From: Lacibacter luteus
Lineage (GTDB): Bacteria > Bacteroidota > Bacteroidia > Chitinophagales > Chitinophagaceae
Length of the DNA stretch: 64,000 bases
Direction of reading: 5' to 3'
Assembly: GCF_004118265.1 (NCBI RefSeq)
Contig: NZ_SDHW01000001.1
Span: 1,488,001 to 1,552,000, forward strand
Shown: positions 34,700 through 44,388 of the stretch, one piece after another
Layout of the letters: each line of letters starts with the position of its first letter
Position numbering within the stretch: the first letter of the stretch is position 1
The notes under the pieces: generated by a model
Database searches by the model: none
What the model was told of the DNA's origin: nothing
The model's input: only the letters and a program-made list of their open reading frames with translations
Translations under genes and position numbers: made by a program

Positions 34700-36424
34700 T
34701 TATAACTTTACAAATTCCTGTTCATAAGGTTCAAGCCATTTGCTTCCTTCAAGCCCCCACACCGGAAGGATATTCATCTTTAACCAATACAAACTCGTTA
34801 CCGTAACATCTACCGATTTCATAAATAAAGCAGACTTTCCTGCTACAGGCTGAAAAGGAGTTATGCTGCAAGGCACTTCTGCATAATTATCCCATGTAAA
34901 TGCACCCTGCAATACAAAATCCTTATTTACCGCACCAGGAGCTTTATTCAGAAATCGACCACCAAATCCATCACTGCAAGGCCAGTAACCAATGAGATTT
35001 GCATACCGAGGATGCTGAGTAATATCTTTCGAACATTGCAATGCTGCAACTTCTGCATCAGACAATGCTGTATTAAAGATCATGCAATCAGCAAAGCTTA
35101 CTGTAACAGCACCCATCCCCTGATCTGTTGCCCAGCCCATGGTTAACGGCGATGTACTTGTAACTGAACCCCTTGCCGTAATATCTGTATGATCAATGCG
35201 TTTATCATCGGTATAACGTACCAGCCAACGCTTGCTTGCACTATCCATAAATTTAAATGTAACAGTATGCCATTTATCATCAAACACTACAGGCGTTGTT
35301 CCCTGAATGCGTGACTCGCCTGAACCAATTACGCTGATACACCATATGCCACTTGAGTTTGTAAACAGCGACCAACCGGTAGTGCTTGCAAACTTGTCCA
35401 TTTTAGAAAAGAAATGCGGGTATTGTGTTTTTGTTGGCGATTTCATTTTAACTGAAATTGTTTGCTGTGCTGAACCGGGGTTGTAAAGCCCGCCATCATC
35501 AGGTATGCGTGCACGGATTACCGAACTACCTGTGCCTTTCATTGCCACACCCGAAAAACCTGAGCGTACAAATTCCAGTGGCTTAAACTTCTCATGATAG
35601 AAAACAGAAAATGCATTTACTTCAGCAGATGATGGTCCTCCGTAACTGTTACCTATACCACCATGTGTACTTGTAACAATCACGAGCCATTCCTCGGATT
35701 TATCATAACCGGGTCTTGCTTTCAATGCGGTTAATAACTCGCCGATATATGCATCTACTTTTACAGCTGCATCTTTATACAATGTATTATCGGCAAGAAA
35801 TGCACCTGCTTTGCCTGCTATGGCTACAGAATTAAACTGCAACACCATAAAATCGGGATTGCCGGTTTTAATACGCTTGAGTGCTGAATCTTTTACGGCT
35901 ACATCATCTGCTGCAACAACAGGATCCTGTACTTCCGGAACCAGTTTCTCAACCATTGTTCTCCACGACGATATAACTGTTGTGCGCATATCGCTTTTTG
36001 GAGAAGATAAGATGTAAGAGAAGATTGACGGGTAATTGGGAACAGATGAATGCTGCGGATCGTTGATACCCTGCGTATAAATAAACGAACTGTCTTTGAT
36101 CTTATGACGTGAATAAGAAACACCACTCATTAATGTTTTCCACGTTGCAGCGTCGGTACTTACTTCGTCCGACACACCTTCCCACGTGTACTTACTTTTC
36201 GATAACATATTTTGTAAAACAGGCAAGCCCATTTTTTTGTATTCGCCGGCTGCTGCACCATCAATGGCAATCAGTAGCACTTTTCTTGATGCAGGCCGAG
36301 TTGTATCTCCCGGCTCTTCAAAATAAAGTGGAGGATCAACATAACGTTTGCAGGACGCAAACAATAAAATCATCACCCCTATCGAAGCAACTAACAAACG
36401 GGTAAGTTGTTTATCTCTTTTCAT
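34700..36424 (-). CDS. Phosphatase-fold / LamG lipoprotein (DUF4983-like), copy A
   Basis: A 574-residue lipoprotein (signal ending MILLFASCKR). The first 280 residues have the alkaline-phosphatase/phosphodiesterase superfamily pattern: KVLLIAIDGAAAGEY, then STDAATWKTLMSGVSYSRHKI and EEWLVIVTSTHGG. Several usual metal ligands are replaced: SDHG reads STHG, and the D-x-x-x-H segment reads SVAIAGKAG. Residues about 300-500 form a LamG/concanavalin-like domain (GWSLFTNSSGIWCISVIG). The C-terminal segment resembles DUF4983. It is a paralogue of the protein at 38525-40285, and they flank the M60 peptidase gene. It could bind rather than hydrolyse its ligand. Confidence 0.75.
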   Translation of the reverse strand: MKRDKQLTRLLVASIGVMILLFASCKRYVDPPLYFEEPGDTTRPASRKVLLIAIDGAAAGEYKKMGLPVLQNMLSKSKYTWEGVSDEVSTDAATWKTLMSGVSYSRHKIKDSSFIYTQGINDPQHSSVPNYPSIFSYILSSPKSDMRTTVISSWRTMVEKLVPEVQDPVVAADDVAVKDSALKRIKTGNPDFMVLQFNSVAIAGKAGAFLADNTLYKDAAVKVDAYIGELLTALKARPGYDKSEEWLVIVTSTHGGIGNSYGGPSSAEVNAFSVFYHEKFKPLEFVRSGFSGVAMKGTGSSVIRARIPDDGGLYNPGSAQQTISVKMKSPTKTQYPHFFSKMDKFASTTGWSLFTNSSGIWCISVIGSGESRIQGTTPVVFDDKWHTVTFKFMDSASKRWLVRYTDDKRIDHTDITARGSVTSTSPLTMGWATDQGMGAVTVSFADCMIFNTALSDAEVAALQCSKDITQHPRYANLIGYWPCSDGFGGRFLNKAPGAVNKDFVLQGAFTWDNYAEVPCSITPFQPVAGKSALFMKSVDVTVTSLYWLKMNILPVWGLEGSKWLEPYEQEFVKL

Positions 36425-36450
36425 ATTATTCGTTTATCGCTGATGGAAGA

Positions 36451-38478
36451 TTAAGGTCTTACAATATTTATTTCTGACAATGCTGAGCTGTTACCAGTTG
36501 GATCGTTGTCGGATGTAGCCGAAATAACGTAACGGAAATATCTTGCTGTAATATTTGCAGTGAGATTAAAGCTTTGCAATCCTTGTACATTTACAAGCGT
36601 AAATGCACCTGCAATTGTACTTGCTCCTGTAACAAACGTAACCGGTGTCCAGCTGATATTATCATCGCTCACCTGTACACGTATGTTTTTAACACGGGTA
36701 GTTGTTCCTGTTCCGCTCTGACGCAATGCAGCTGCAAATCCTTTAATCGTTGTTGGCACAGCCATATCTACAGTAATGGTGTACTGTGGAGCTGTTGGTC
36801 CTGTTCCGGTTCCATAATTACTATGCCAGTAAGTTGTAAACGAACCATCAAAAGCATGTGTAATAACTCCACCACTTGTACCTTCATTCGTTGCCCAAGA
36901 GTTAACAGTAGGCACCCAAACGCTGCGAGGATCGGCCTGTGTATCGCCACCGGTTTTTGTTAACGGATTATACTTCCATATTTCCTGAAATGATAACGGA
37001 TAAATCGCTCCCATTTTATTCAACGATATGTTGCTGATGGTAATACCCCATGCTCTGAAGAAAGCACGCATATCTCTTCTTGTAAATTCGCATAAGGTTT
37101 CATACACAAAGTCACGCTTGTTCTGATCAGTTAATGAAATACGATTTGAACGACGTGTTTTTTTGTACAGCTCTGTTATAAAACTCCAGCCATCGGGCTG
37201 ACCGGGATAACCCCAGTTAGCAGGGATCTTACTCATGATCTGCACAAAAGGTGTTAAGCGTGCAAACGGATCATTGATCGCAGCATCTGTACCATCAAAA
37301 TTTCTTGTACCAACTGCAGATGATGCCCAAGTAATTGCAGCAGGTATTGCTGTTGCTAAAGCAGGATGTTTAGGAGGCCATGCCGATGGCGTTGTTGCAC
37401 TAATTCGGTTTGCAACTTTAAAGGAGAAGAAGTTACAGGTAGTTTCACCTAATGTACTCCAGCTCCAGTAAGTGCCTTGTTGGTTATTGTGACCAACTTC
37501 GTGAAACACACCCCAGTTACCTCCGCCGTTAATAGCACTCACGTTTCCAATACCATCAAACCAACTGTAATCGTTTTGCACAACAATAGGAAAGCCTGAG
37601 TGACCATAACCAACAACCGGTTTAATATCCATCACTACTCTCCACGGAAGCAATGGTGCTTTGTCAATTGCTTCTGCAGGAGTTGCACTTAACCCTTCCC
37701 ATTGGTAATAATCAAGATTAATGATATCATCCCAATCCTGCATTGCTTTTTGAATATCTGCAAACGGACGATCGATACAATACTGGCGGGGAACAACAAA
37801 GATCATGTTCGCACTACGCAACTCAAGCCAGGGTACACAAGAAGAACGGATCTGTGTTTGCCACGCTGCATTATCTGTTTGGCCGAATACATAATCGGGC
37901 GACTTGAGCACATTTGTAAACGACAAGTTTACCGGAGTTGCAATTGGACGGCCTGCGAAAATATAAATATGTCCACCGTATAAATTCCGGAGATAGTTAC
38001 GTCCGGGATTTAATTGGCTGCGTGTGTAAATAACAGGATCACGTGGTGCGTTTTGAATTACAGAAAGATTATCGGTCCATGCACCAATTTGTACAGACAA
38101 TGAATATTCATTCTGCGGCACATCAATAATCACCAACTCGCCCGGTGCAGCATAAAGTCCTGTACTAAACTGTGGACTTGGTGGAACAGAAATACGCAAT
38201 TCATCCTGTACATTGTTATAATTCAAATTCATTGCAAGATCAACTTTTACCCTTGGCTCCGAAGCACACACCAATCCGGGAAATACTCTTGCCTGTGCAT
38301 ATTTACTTGCATCAACATTTTTAATACTGGTATCAATGGTAATACTTGCAACACTTGCACCATCGCCGGGAGTACCATCTTCAAAATCGTATGCGTACTT
38401 TTTTCTGCAGGCTGTTACCGCTACTGTGAGTAACAGCAAACAAACCGATAAACGCTTAACAAGCATAACAGAATTCAT
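36451..38478 (-). CDS. M60-family (enhancin-like) zinc metallopeptidase lipoprotein
   Basis: A 675-residue surface-type lipoprotein (signal ending TVAVTACRKK). Residues about 130-520 form an M60-like peptidase, with the gluzincin motif FHEVGHNNQ near residue 326 and the downstream Glu in TLGETTCNFF, giving HExxH...E. The upstream region with AGRPIATPVNLSFTNV is also typical. The C-terminal 150 residues form a discoidin (F5/8 type C)-like carbohydrate-binding domain (YTITVDMAVPTTIKGFAAAL, IRVQVSDDNISW). Members of this family cleave mucin-type O-glycoproteins, so the locus may serve glycoprotein use. It is in line with the SusCD genes upstream and lies between two phosphatase-fold lipoproteins. 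Confidence 0.88.
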   Translation of the reverse strand: MNSVMLVKRLSVCLLLLTVAVTACRKKYAYDFEDGTPGDGASVASITIDTSIKNVDASKYAQARVFPGLVCASEPRVKVDLAMNLNYNNVQDELRISVPPSPQFSTGLYAAPGELVIIDVPQNEYSLSVQIGAWTDNLSVIQNAPRDPVIYTRSQLNPGRNYLRNLYGGHIYIFAGRPIATPVNLSFTNVLKSPDYVFGQTDNAAWQTQIRSSCVPWLELRSANMIFVVPRQYCIDRPFADIQKAMQDWDDIINLDYYQWEGLSATPAEAIDKAPLLPWRVVMDIKPVVGYGHSGFPIVVQNDYSWFDGIGNVSAINGGGNWGVFHEVGHNNQQGTYWSWSTLGETTCNFFSFKVANRISATTPSAWPPKHPALATAIPAAITWASSAVGTRNFDGTDAAINDPFARLTPFVQIMSKIPANWGYPGQPDGWSFITELYKKTRRSNRISLTDQNKRDFVYETLCEFTRRDMRAFFRAWGITISNISLNKMGAIYPLSFQEIWKYNPLTKTGGDTQADPRSVWVPTVNSWATNEGTSGGVITHAFDGSFTTYWHSNYGTGTGPTAPQYTITVDMAVPTTIKGFAAALRQSGTGTTTRVKNIRVQVSDDNISWTPVTFVTGASTIAGAFTLVNVQGLQSFNLTANITARYFRYVISATSDNDPTGNSSALSEINIVRP

Positions 38479-38524
38479 TTTGTTCGTTTTATTGTAACTA
38501 GTTTAATGAGTCGTTGTTCTTTGT

Positions 38525-40285
38525 TTAACCTCCGCTTACATCGCTGTAAGTAGGTATCCAGTTTTTTCCATCCAATTTCCAGGTGCCCGGCACAGCAATA
38601 CCAAACCATGCATAGATCTGCACTGCAACATCTACCGAGTTAGGAACTGTTTTGTATACAGGCTCTGTAATTGGTGGACAAACATTTGCAGTAAGATCGT
38701 TGAAGCTGCCGGGTGAATAACTATCAAGCACCATATCGTTTTGATAACTGCTGAAATCTTTCATTTTAAACACACCGTTGTCGTTTACAACCGGGAAGCC
38801 GGGCCAGAAACCAAGCAGGTTACCATAATATTGATTGGATGGTTCGATGCTTGTTGTACAATACGTATTGGCAATATATGCATCGGGCAGCGCTACATTG
38901 TAATAACGGATATCGGTAATCTGAAAGTTGCCAAGATTGGTTACGTTATCGGGAGGAAGATTACCAACTGTAAGTGGTTGCGGACTGTTGAGATTTCCAT
39001 AGCTGGTAATATCTCTTGTTGCTGCAGAAATACCGCTGTTATAAAGTACACCATCTGTATACGTGTATACATTTCGTGCAGCACCTTCTTTGCGTACTAC
39101 AACTGTAAGCGTATGCCACAAACCATCGGAAATTACATGACCACGAATCTGGCGATTACCTAAACCTGTCTGGCCAAAGTTGACCATCCAGTAATTGGCT
39201 TCCATAAAAAATACCCAACCAACAACACCACCGGAAAAAGAAGCACGTTTTGAAAGAAATGCAGGATAATAATAATTACCTGCTGGAACTTTCACTTTGC
39301 ACTGCACCGTCATTTCATTTGCAGAACCCATATCAAACAAACTACCTGCAGTAACAGCTTTCGCTCTTCTGTTTTGCGATTGTGTACCTGAAAATTGCGG
39401 AGCTGTTCCTGTATAAGGAATTAATGCACCCGGTTTCGAAAGTGCTTTACTGTTGAAGCGTGGGTTAAAGCAAAAGAAGAATGTATTATGACGTGTATCT
39501 TCAAAAGCCGACCATGAACCTGATGGATTGTAAACGGTATTGCTTCCTTTATTTGAAGTAATAATCACCATCCAGTTTTCTGAACTGTATGTTGAACGGC
39601 TTTTTAAAGCAGTTAAGATTTCACCAATATAACTGTCAACACGTAAGATCGCATCTCTGTATGTTGTTGAATTGTTGCTGTACGATGAGGCTGCACCGGC
39701 TTTATCAACATCATGAAACTGTGCAAATACAAGATCAGCATTTTGTGTACGCAATTCTGCTTTCACTGCTTCTTTTACAGCAGCATCATCTTCGTTGTAC
39801 GATTGTTTAATGGTTGCATCTGCAGCAAGTGTTTCTGCAATGCCGTTCGATGAAAAGAAAGCTGTTGTACGTAAGCCCGGCTTTTCCTGTTTCATGCGTG
39901 TAAACAAAGATGGATAATCTGCAAAACGATTGTTGCTGAAATCGGCACCGGTAACATTATGTTTATTTACTCTTACGCCGGTAAGCAGGTTTGCCCACCC
40001 AAGATTATTTGTAACAGGTACATTGTCGTAATCGTTCAATGCATCCCACGAAAAAATGGAATAATCAACAAGGCTGCCGAGCACCGGAGGATTTGCCACC
40101 TGCACCTGTGTTCCAACTGCACCATCTACAACAATTACCAATGTCTTTGGATTGATGACTTTATTTCCATTTCCTCCCGTTGTATTTGCATCCAATGGGT
40201 TTGGAAAAGATTTATTACAGCTTGCTGCAAAATATCCTGCACCCGCAAAGAGTAAAAAGATCTTCAGATATTTTAAACGTTTCAT
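38525..40285 (-). CDS. Phosphatase-fold / LamG lipoprotein (DUF4983-like), copy B
   Basis: A 586-residue paralogue of the protein at 34700-36424 (lipoprotein signal ending AGAGYFAASCNK). The N-terminal superfamily pattern is KTLVIVVDGAVGTQV, then WANLLTGVRVNKHNV, FAQFHDVDKAGAA and ENWMVIITSNKGSN. Compared with active enzymes the SDHG motif has become SNKG and the second His is lost, so catalysis is doubtful. A LamG-like domain follows (SLFDMGSANEMTVQCKVKV, VGWVFFMEANYW), then a DUF4983-like end with DVAVQIYAWFGIAVPGTWKL. The closing sequence resembles that of copy A (VDVTVTSLYWLKMNI, WGLEGSKW), which supports common descent. Confidence 0.75.
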   Translation of the reverse strand: MKRLKYLKIFLLFAGAGYFAASCNKSFPNPLDANTTGGNGNKVINPKTLVIVVDGAVGTQVQVANPPVLGSLVDYSIFSWDALNDYDNVPVTNNLGWANLLTGVRVNKHNVTGADFSNNRFADYPSLFTRMKQEKPGLRTTAFFSSNGIAETLAADATIKQSYNEDDAAVKEAVKAELRTQNADLVFAQFHDVDKAGAASSYSNNSTTYRDAILRVDSYIGEILTALKSRSTYSSENWMVIITSNKGSNTVYNPSGSWSAFEDTRHNTFFFCFNPRFNSKALSKPGALIPYTGTAPQFSGTQSQNRRAKAVTAGSLFDMGSANEMTVQCKVKVPAGNYYYPAFLSKRASFSGGVVGWVFFMEANYWMVNFGQTGLGNRQIRGHVISDGLWHTLTVVVRKEGAARNVYTYTDGVLYNSGISAATRDITSYGNLNSPQPLTVGNLPPDNVTNLGNFQITDIRYYNVALPDAYIANTYCTTSIEPSNQYYGNLLGFWPGFPVVNDNGVFKMKDFSSYQNDMVLDSYSPGSFNDLTANVCPPITEPVYKTVPNSVDVAVQIYAWFGIAVPGTWKLDGKNWIPTYSDVSGG

Positions 40286-40352
40286 GTATTACTGTTTTAT
40301 AAGATTGGGGCAATCCTGCATCAACAATTGCCGGTTGATTTTTAGTGAACGG

Positions 40353-42023
40353 TTAATTTTCCAATTTGATTTTTATAATATCGCCTACCGCTTTTCCATC
40401 AAACCGGTCGAAGTCGCCAACAAGAATAACAGCAGGTTTAAGATCGGTTGAAGTACCTTCTACCATATCGTTGATAATACCTCTGAACAATCCTGTGTTG
40501 TTATAACCAAGCGCCAGCGATCCGTTACTTTCCAGCACCATAAAGCCAGGCCGTACAACAGATTTATCGGGTGTAGTGAGGTAGTTGTAATTGTAATGGC
40601 TGAATGTACCTGCAACAATGACTCTTCCATTATTCAATTGCGCTGCAAACTCAGGCACACCTCCGGTTAATTTTCCAAAACGGAAACTTGCATCAACAGT
40701 GCCATCTGCATTAAGCAAGGCCACACCATTAACTTCCTGGTTATTGTATTTTTTAAATGCACCAACAATTAAAATTCTATTGGTAACAGCGTTGTATCTT
40801 ATTTTATTGATGGCTCCGTCGGCACCAACGCCACCCGGATTAAATGTTGCATCGATCAACCCGTTTGTTGGGTTAATACGTGCAATGTAGTTTGCTGTTG
40901 TACCGTTATAAGTTGTAAAGTTGCCTGCAACAATGATCTTACCATCGTTGAGCTGAACAGCATCATAAATAAATCCATTACCACCTTCGTAACCTTCTTT
41001 TGTTGCAAAGTTGAAATTGAATGTAGAGTCGAATGCACCTGTTGATTTCATGCGGATAAGCTGACGCACTTTAACCACATCAACCAACGGTCCTGTTTTT
41101 GTTGATCGTTCATAAAACGTACTTAAATGACTGGTGAAGTTTCCTACAACAGTTATATCGCCTGTTGTTGAGCTTACAAACATTTTGGTAATGCCACCCG
41201 ATGTTCCGCCGTTTAAGGAAGGCACAATTGCTTGTCCGTCGTTAGGAAAACCAACGGGATCGGGATTGATCAGATCTACCACTTGCGTTTCTAATACACC
41301 TGCCGATGTTAACCGTGTAATATTGTTGATACCGTTTGTTGTATCGTAACTGCCGAAGGAACCTGCAAGCAAATACTGTCCACTCGCTTGTTGTATTACA
41401 CTGCTTAAACTTCCACCCACACCTGTTTTACCAACTTTCATTTGATCGGCAACCGGGCGGTAAGCACAGTTAAGATCAACAACTGCCATATTCGTGATAG
41501 GGTTTGCAACTGTTGCACTGCTTTGATAATTGCTGAAGCGACCATAAATGAAGTATGTACTATTATCTGAACGACGGAAAATGCCTTTGATCTCACCATT
41601 TGAAACATAGGCATCGGTATTAAACGAAGCATCGATCGACAATTTCCCCTTAATAACAAAGGTTGGTCCAAAATAATATTCGCCATTAATGAGTACGTTG
41701 GCAGCACCTGTACTTGCACCCAACGGCACTTTTACGGTGATGGCATTTTCTTCAACAGAAATGATTTCGGCTTCGGTAAGGTGTACAAAAAACTTAAACT
41801 GCCCTTCCTTGCCTTTTAAACCTGTAACGTTAAACTTAACAACAGAACCTTCGCTGCCGGTAGCAGGATAAGGACCGCCCTCAAGGAACTTTACCAATAT
41901 TGCAGGAGGATCGGGATAAACATCAACCGGTTCTATTTGTTTTTTTGTGCATGCACCTAATAGTACAGCTATCAAAAAACAATTGATAACCGCAAGAGTT
42001 ATTTGCCTCTTCTTTTTTATCAT
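40353..42023 (-). CDS. Lipoprotein with TIG-like domain and delta-60-type repeats (DUF5008-like)
   Basis: A protein of about 556 residues. The start at 42023 (MIKKKRQITLAVINCFLI, lipobox LLGAC) is chosen; an ATG 11 codons upstream is possible. Residues about 30-120 look like an IPT/TIG immunoglobulin-like domain (SEGSVVKFNVTGLKG, GAANVLINGEYYFGP). The rest contains a propeller of repeats with the pattern GKIIVAGNFTTYNG, NRILIVGAFKKYNN, GRVIVAGTFSHYNY and VILVGDFDRFDG, each about 50-60 residues. Such proteins recur beside SusCD pairs in Bacteroidota and are presumed surface glycan or protein binders. Function is not established. Confidence 0.72.
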   Translation of the reverse strand: MIKKKRQITLAVINCFLIAVLLGACTKKQIEPVDVYPDPPAILVKFLEGGPYPATGSEGSVVKFNVTGLKGKEGQFKFFVHLTEAEIISVEENAITVKVPLGASTGAANVLINGEYYFGPTFVIKGKLSIDASFNTDAYVSNGEIKGIFRRSDNSTYFIYGRFSNYQSSATVANPITNMAVVDLNCAYRPVADQMKVGKTGVGGSLSSVIQQASGQYLLAGSFGSYDTTNGINNITRLTSAGVLETQVVDLINPDPVGFPNDGQAIVPSLNGGTSGGITKMFVSSTTGDITVVGNFTSHLSTFYERSTKTGPLVDVVKVRQLIRMKSTGAFDSTFNFNFATKEGYEGGNGFIYDAVQLNDGKIIVAGNFTTYNGTTANYIARINPTNGLIDATFNPGGVGADGAINKIRYNAVTNRILIVGAFKKYNNQEVNGVALLNADGTVDASFRFGKLTGGVPEFAAQLNNGRVIVAGTFSHYNYNYLTTPDKSVVRPGFMVLESNGSLALGYNNTGLFRGIINDMVEGTSTDLKPAVILVGDFDRFDGKAVGDIIKIKLEN

Positions 42024-42078
42024 TGCTGAAAAATTTTTAATCGTTTGCTTTATCATGAAAAACGCTTCTGCTTTTTAA

Positions 42079-42792
42079 CTAATAAACTATGCCTTTGTCA
42101 ATTACATCTTCAATAAACTGAATGATGCCAAATCCGAAAAAGTGATACTGGTAGTTGAGTACATGTACGTAACCGTTAGTGGGTGCCACGTTTACAGAAG
42201 CCACAATTGCCGGGTACCAGCTGTTATAGTCTCTCGGTGCAGAAACAGATGGTATAAAAGAAATAATTAACTGCCTGTAGCCAGCATACTTTACACCACC
42301 TGCATCGTTATAGATCACACCAATATTCATAATATCTCCCTGGTAAGAACTGTATATCTGGCCTGGATAAGCAGAAAGGTTACCCGGATCAAGCTGAGGA
42401 TAATCGTTCATAGAACGGGCACCTTTAAACAAGTAACGGCTTAACTGCCTTCTCCACACTTCCGGCTTAATTTGCGTAAGGCTTGTTACACGACGCTGAC
42501 CTCTTGAATCAAGGTATAGATTCAATGCTCTCATGATAAGTGTAATACTTGAATCGGCAGGAGCAAAAAAGGTGATCTTCTCATTCTTAAACACATTCTC
42601 CATACCTGCAATACGAATGACCTTTACCAACGAGTCAAACATTTGCGGTTTTGCTTGCAAATACTCGTATACATTACCCTGGAAATTGGGTGTATGTTTT
42701 CCCGTGTCTGTGAAATAATCTTTTTTCTGACAACCAAACGAAATGGTTGTAATGATAACAGCGATGATGATGGAACGATTCATATAGTTCAT
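42079..42792 (-). CDS. Fasciclin-domain lipoprotein, copy 1
   Basis: A lipoprotein of about 237 residues (MNYMNRSIIIAVIITTISFG then Cys). A fasciclin (FAS1)-like domain is visible: YEYLQAKPQMFDSLVKVIRI, the H1-type motif EKITFFAPADSSITL, and a later VNVAPTNGYVHVLNY in place of the usual H2 box. FAS1 domains mediate adhesion or binding; here the product is probably a surface accessory of the SusCD pair directly upstream. It shares design with the fasciclin lipoprotein at 48717-49403. The start could also be three codons later. Confidence 0.82.
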   Translation of the reverse strand: MNYMNRSIIIAVIITTISFGCQKKDYFTDTGKHTPNFQGNVYEYLQAKPQMFDSLVKVIRIAGMENVFKNEKITFFAPADSSITLIMRALNLYLDSRGQRRVTSLTQIKPEVWRRQLSRYLFKGARSMNDYPQLDPGNLSAYPGQIYSSYQGDIMNIGVIYNDAGGVKYAGYRQLIISFIPSVSAPRDYNSWYPAIVASVNVAPTNGYVHVLNYQYHFFGFGIIQFIEDVIDKGIVY

Positions 42793-42809
42793 CTGCTTTG
42801 TTTTAAATG

Positions 42810-44366
42810 TTATTGCCAATACAGGTTTAATGTCATGCCCGGATTATTGATCAATGCCGATGAATGAATAGGCCATGTCCATGCACCTGCTTTAAATTGT
42901 TCTACCGTACAATGGTATCCGAACTTGTAAGATGGGTCGATGATGCGCTTTGTTCTCACTACATCAAACCAATAATGTCCTTCGCCCAATAATTCACGGC
43001 AACGCTCATAGAAAATATCTGTTTTCAATTCTGAGCCTGTACTTGTTATCGGTGCGGCGGCTGCCCTAGTTCTTACAATGTTTAATTTTTCTTTTGCCTT
43101 TGTATCGTTACCAATATTTGCCAATGCTTCTGCATGCAATAAAATAGCATCGGTGTAGCGAAAAATGATCTGGCTTGCATCGAACGAAGTGCCATCAACC
43201 GAATTCGGATCACGGTTTACAAAAAACTTCAGCATTTTAAAACTCCTGTTGCCGGCATACATGGTTGAAACATCAAACCAGTAATCCGTACGTTTATCTG
43301 CCTGCCCAACAGGATAAATGGTTTCCATAAACTTTGTATCGTAACTGATATAAGGATGTGTAGGATCGGGAGCAAGACGGTTATAATAAACCAGATCGTA
43401 GTAATAAGACCAACCGAACGATTCGCCATAGTTTGCATTCTGCGGTACTTCAAACAATCCTTCTTTCGAACGGCCTTTAAAAATTTCGCCATTACGTTCC
43501 AATGGTAATAATGCATATGCGCCACCATTTTCGTTATACAGTTCATCACCCAATACATCCACTGCTTCGTAATAAGCTTTTTCGTTACCGGTATCAAATC
43601 CTGCAAGCCACATGTTAATATGCATCAGTAATGCAAGTGCCGAACCACGCATACCACGCACCGCAACAAATACAGGATCCTTATAAGTCCATGGCAAATC
43701 ATCTTTCACTGCCATCAGATCTTCACGGCATTTCTTTAATACTTCAACCATTGCCATACGCTTTAGTGGAGCACTGTGGTAAGCATCAGTATAATAAGCA
43801 ACATCACCCCACTGACGAACCATCAGGAAATAAGCCATGTTACGGATGAAGATCGCTTCCGCTTTGTATTGCTTTTTTTCTTCGGCAGTTAATGATGGAT
43901 CGGATACACCATCAACACGATCTACCGCAATATTTGCTGCAGCAATTACTTTGTAAAAATTATCCCATTGGCTAAAACGGATCATGTTAAACACACGATA
44001 CCAGTTGTTACCACCACTTGGTGCATCAACAAATAATGCCTTAATATTATTGTTCGACAAGTTGGCTACATATGTACGTCCCCAACCTATTTCTGTATTC
44101 TCCTTTGCCATACCACCTCTTAAATCGCCGGAGAAAGCAAAGAAGGGAAAGTTGAAAGAGCTGGCATCTGCTTTCATATCGAGCCTTGCAACCGATTTGC
44201 GCAGCAACTCATACATTCCATTGGTATAATTTTCAACATCGGTTTTCGACTTCCAGAAATTATTACCCGAAAGCGCATTTGGCGGATCAAGACTTAAATA
44301 TTTTTTGCAACCACTGCCAAATAAGATCAGTGCTGTAATTGCAAGTATGCTGATAATACATTTCAT
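42810..44366 (-). CDS. SusD/RagB-family nutrient-binding lipoprotein, copy 1
   Basis: A protein of about 518 residues starting at 44366 (MKCIISILAITALILFGSGC, lipobox). It has the SusD pattern: YLSLDPPNALSGNNFWKSKT near the N-terminus, TPR-like helices with EAIFIRNMAYFLMVRQWGDV, and the C-terminal LLHAEALANIGNDTKAKEKL, NIVRTRAAAA and ERCRELLGEGHYWFDVVRTK. It forms the lid on the SusC partner encoded immediately upstream (22-base gap) and captures the imported oligomer. The substrate is not predictable from sequence. Confidence 0.95.
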   Translation of the reverse strand: MKCIISILAITALILFGSGCKKYLSLDPPNALSGNNFWKSKTDVENYTNGMYELLRKSVARLDMKADASSFNFPFFAFSGDLRGGMAKENTEIGWGRTYVANLSNNNIKALFVDAPSGGNNWYRVFNMIRFSQWDNFYKVIAAANIAVDRVDGVSDPSLTAEEKKQYKAEAIFIRNMAYFLMVRQWGDVAYYTDAYHSAPLKRMAMVEVLKKCREDLMAVKDDLPWTYKDPVFVAVRGMRGSALALLMHINMWLAGFDTGNEKAYYEAVDVLGDELYNENGGAYALLPLERNGEIFKGRSKEGLFEVPQNANYGESFGWSYYYDLVYYNRLAPDPTHPYISYDTKFMETIYPVGQADKRTDYWFDVSTMYAGNRSFKMLKFFVNRDPNSVDGTSFDASQIIFRYTDAILLHAEALANIGNDTKAKEKLNIVRTRAAAAPITSTGSELKTDIFYERCRELLGEGHYWFDVVRTKRIIDPSYKFGYHCTVEQFKAGAWTWPIHSSALINNPGMTLNLYWQ

Positions 44367-44388
44367 CTTTTTCGTTTTTCTTTTACAA

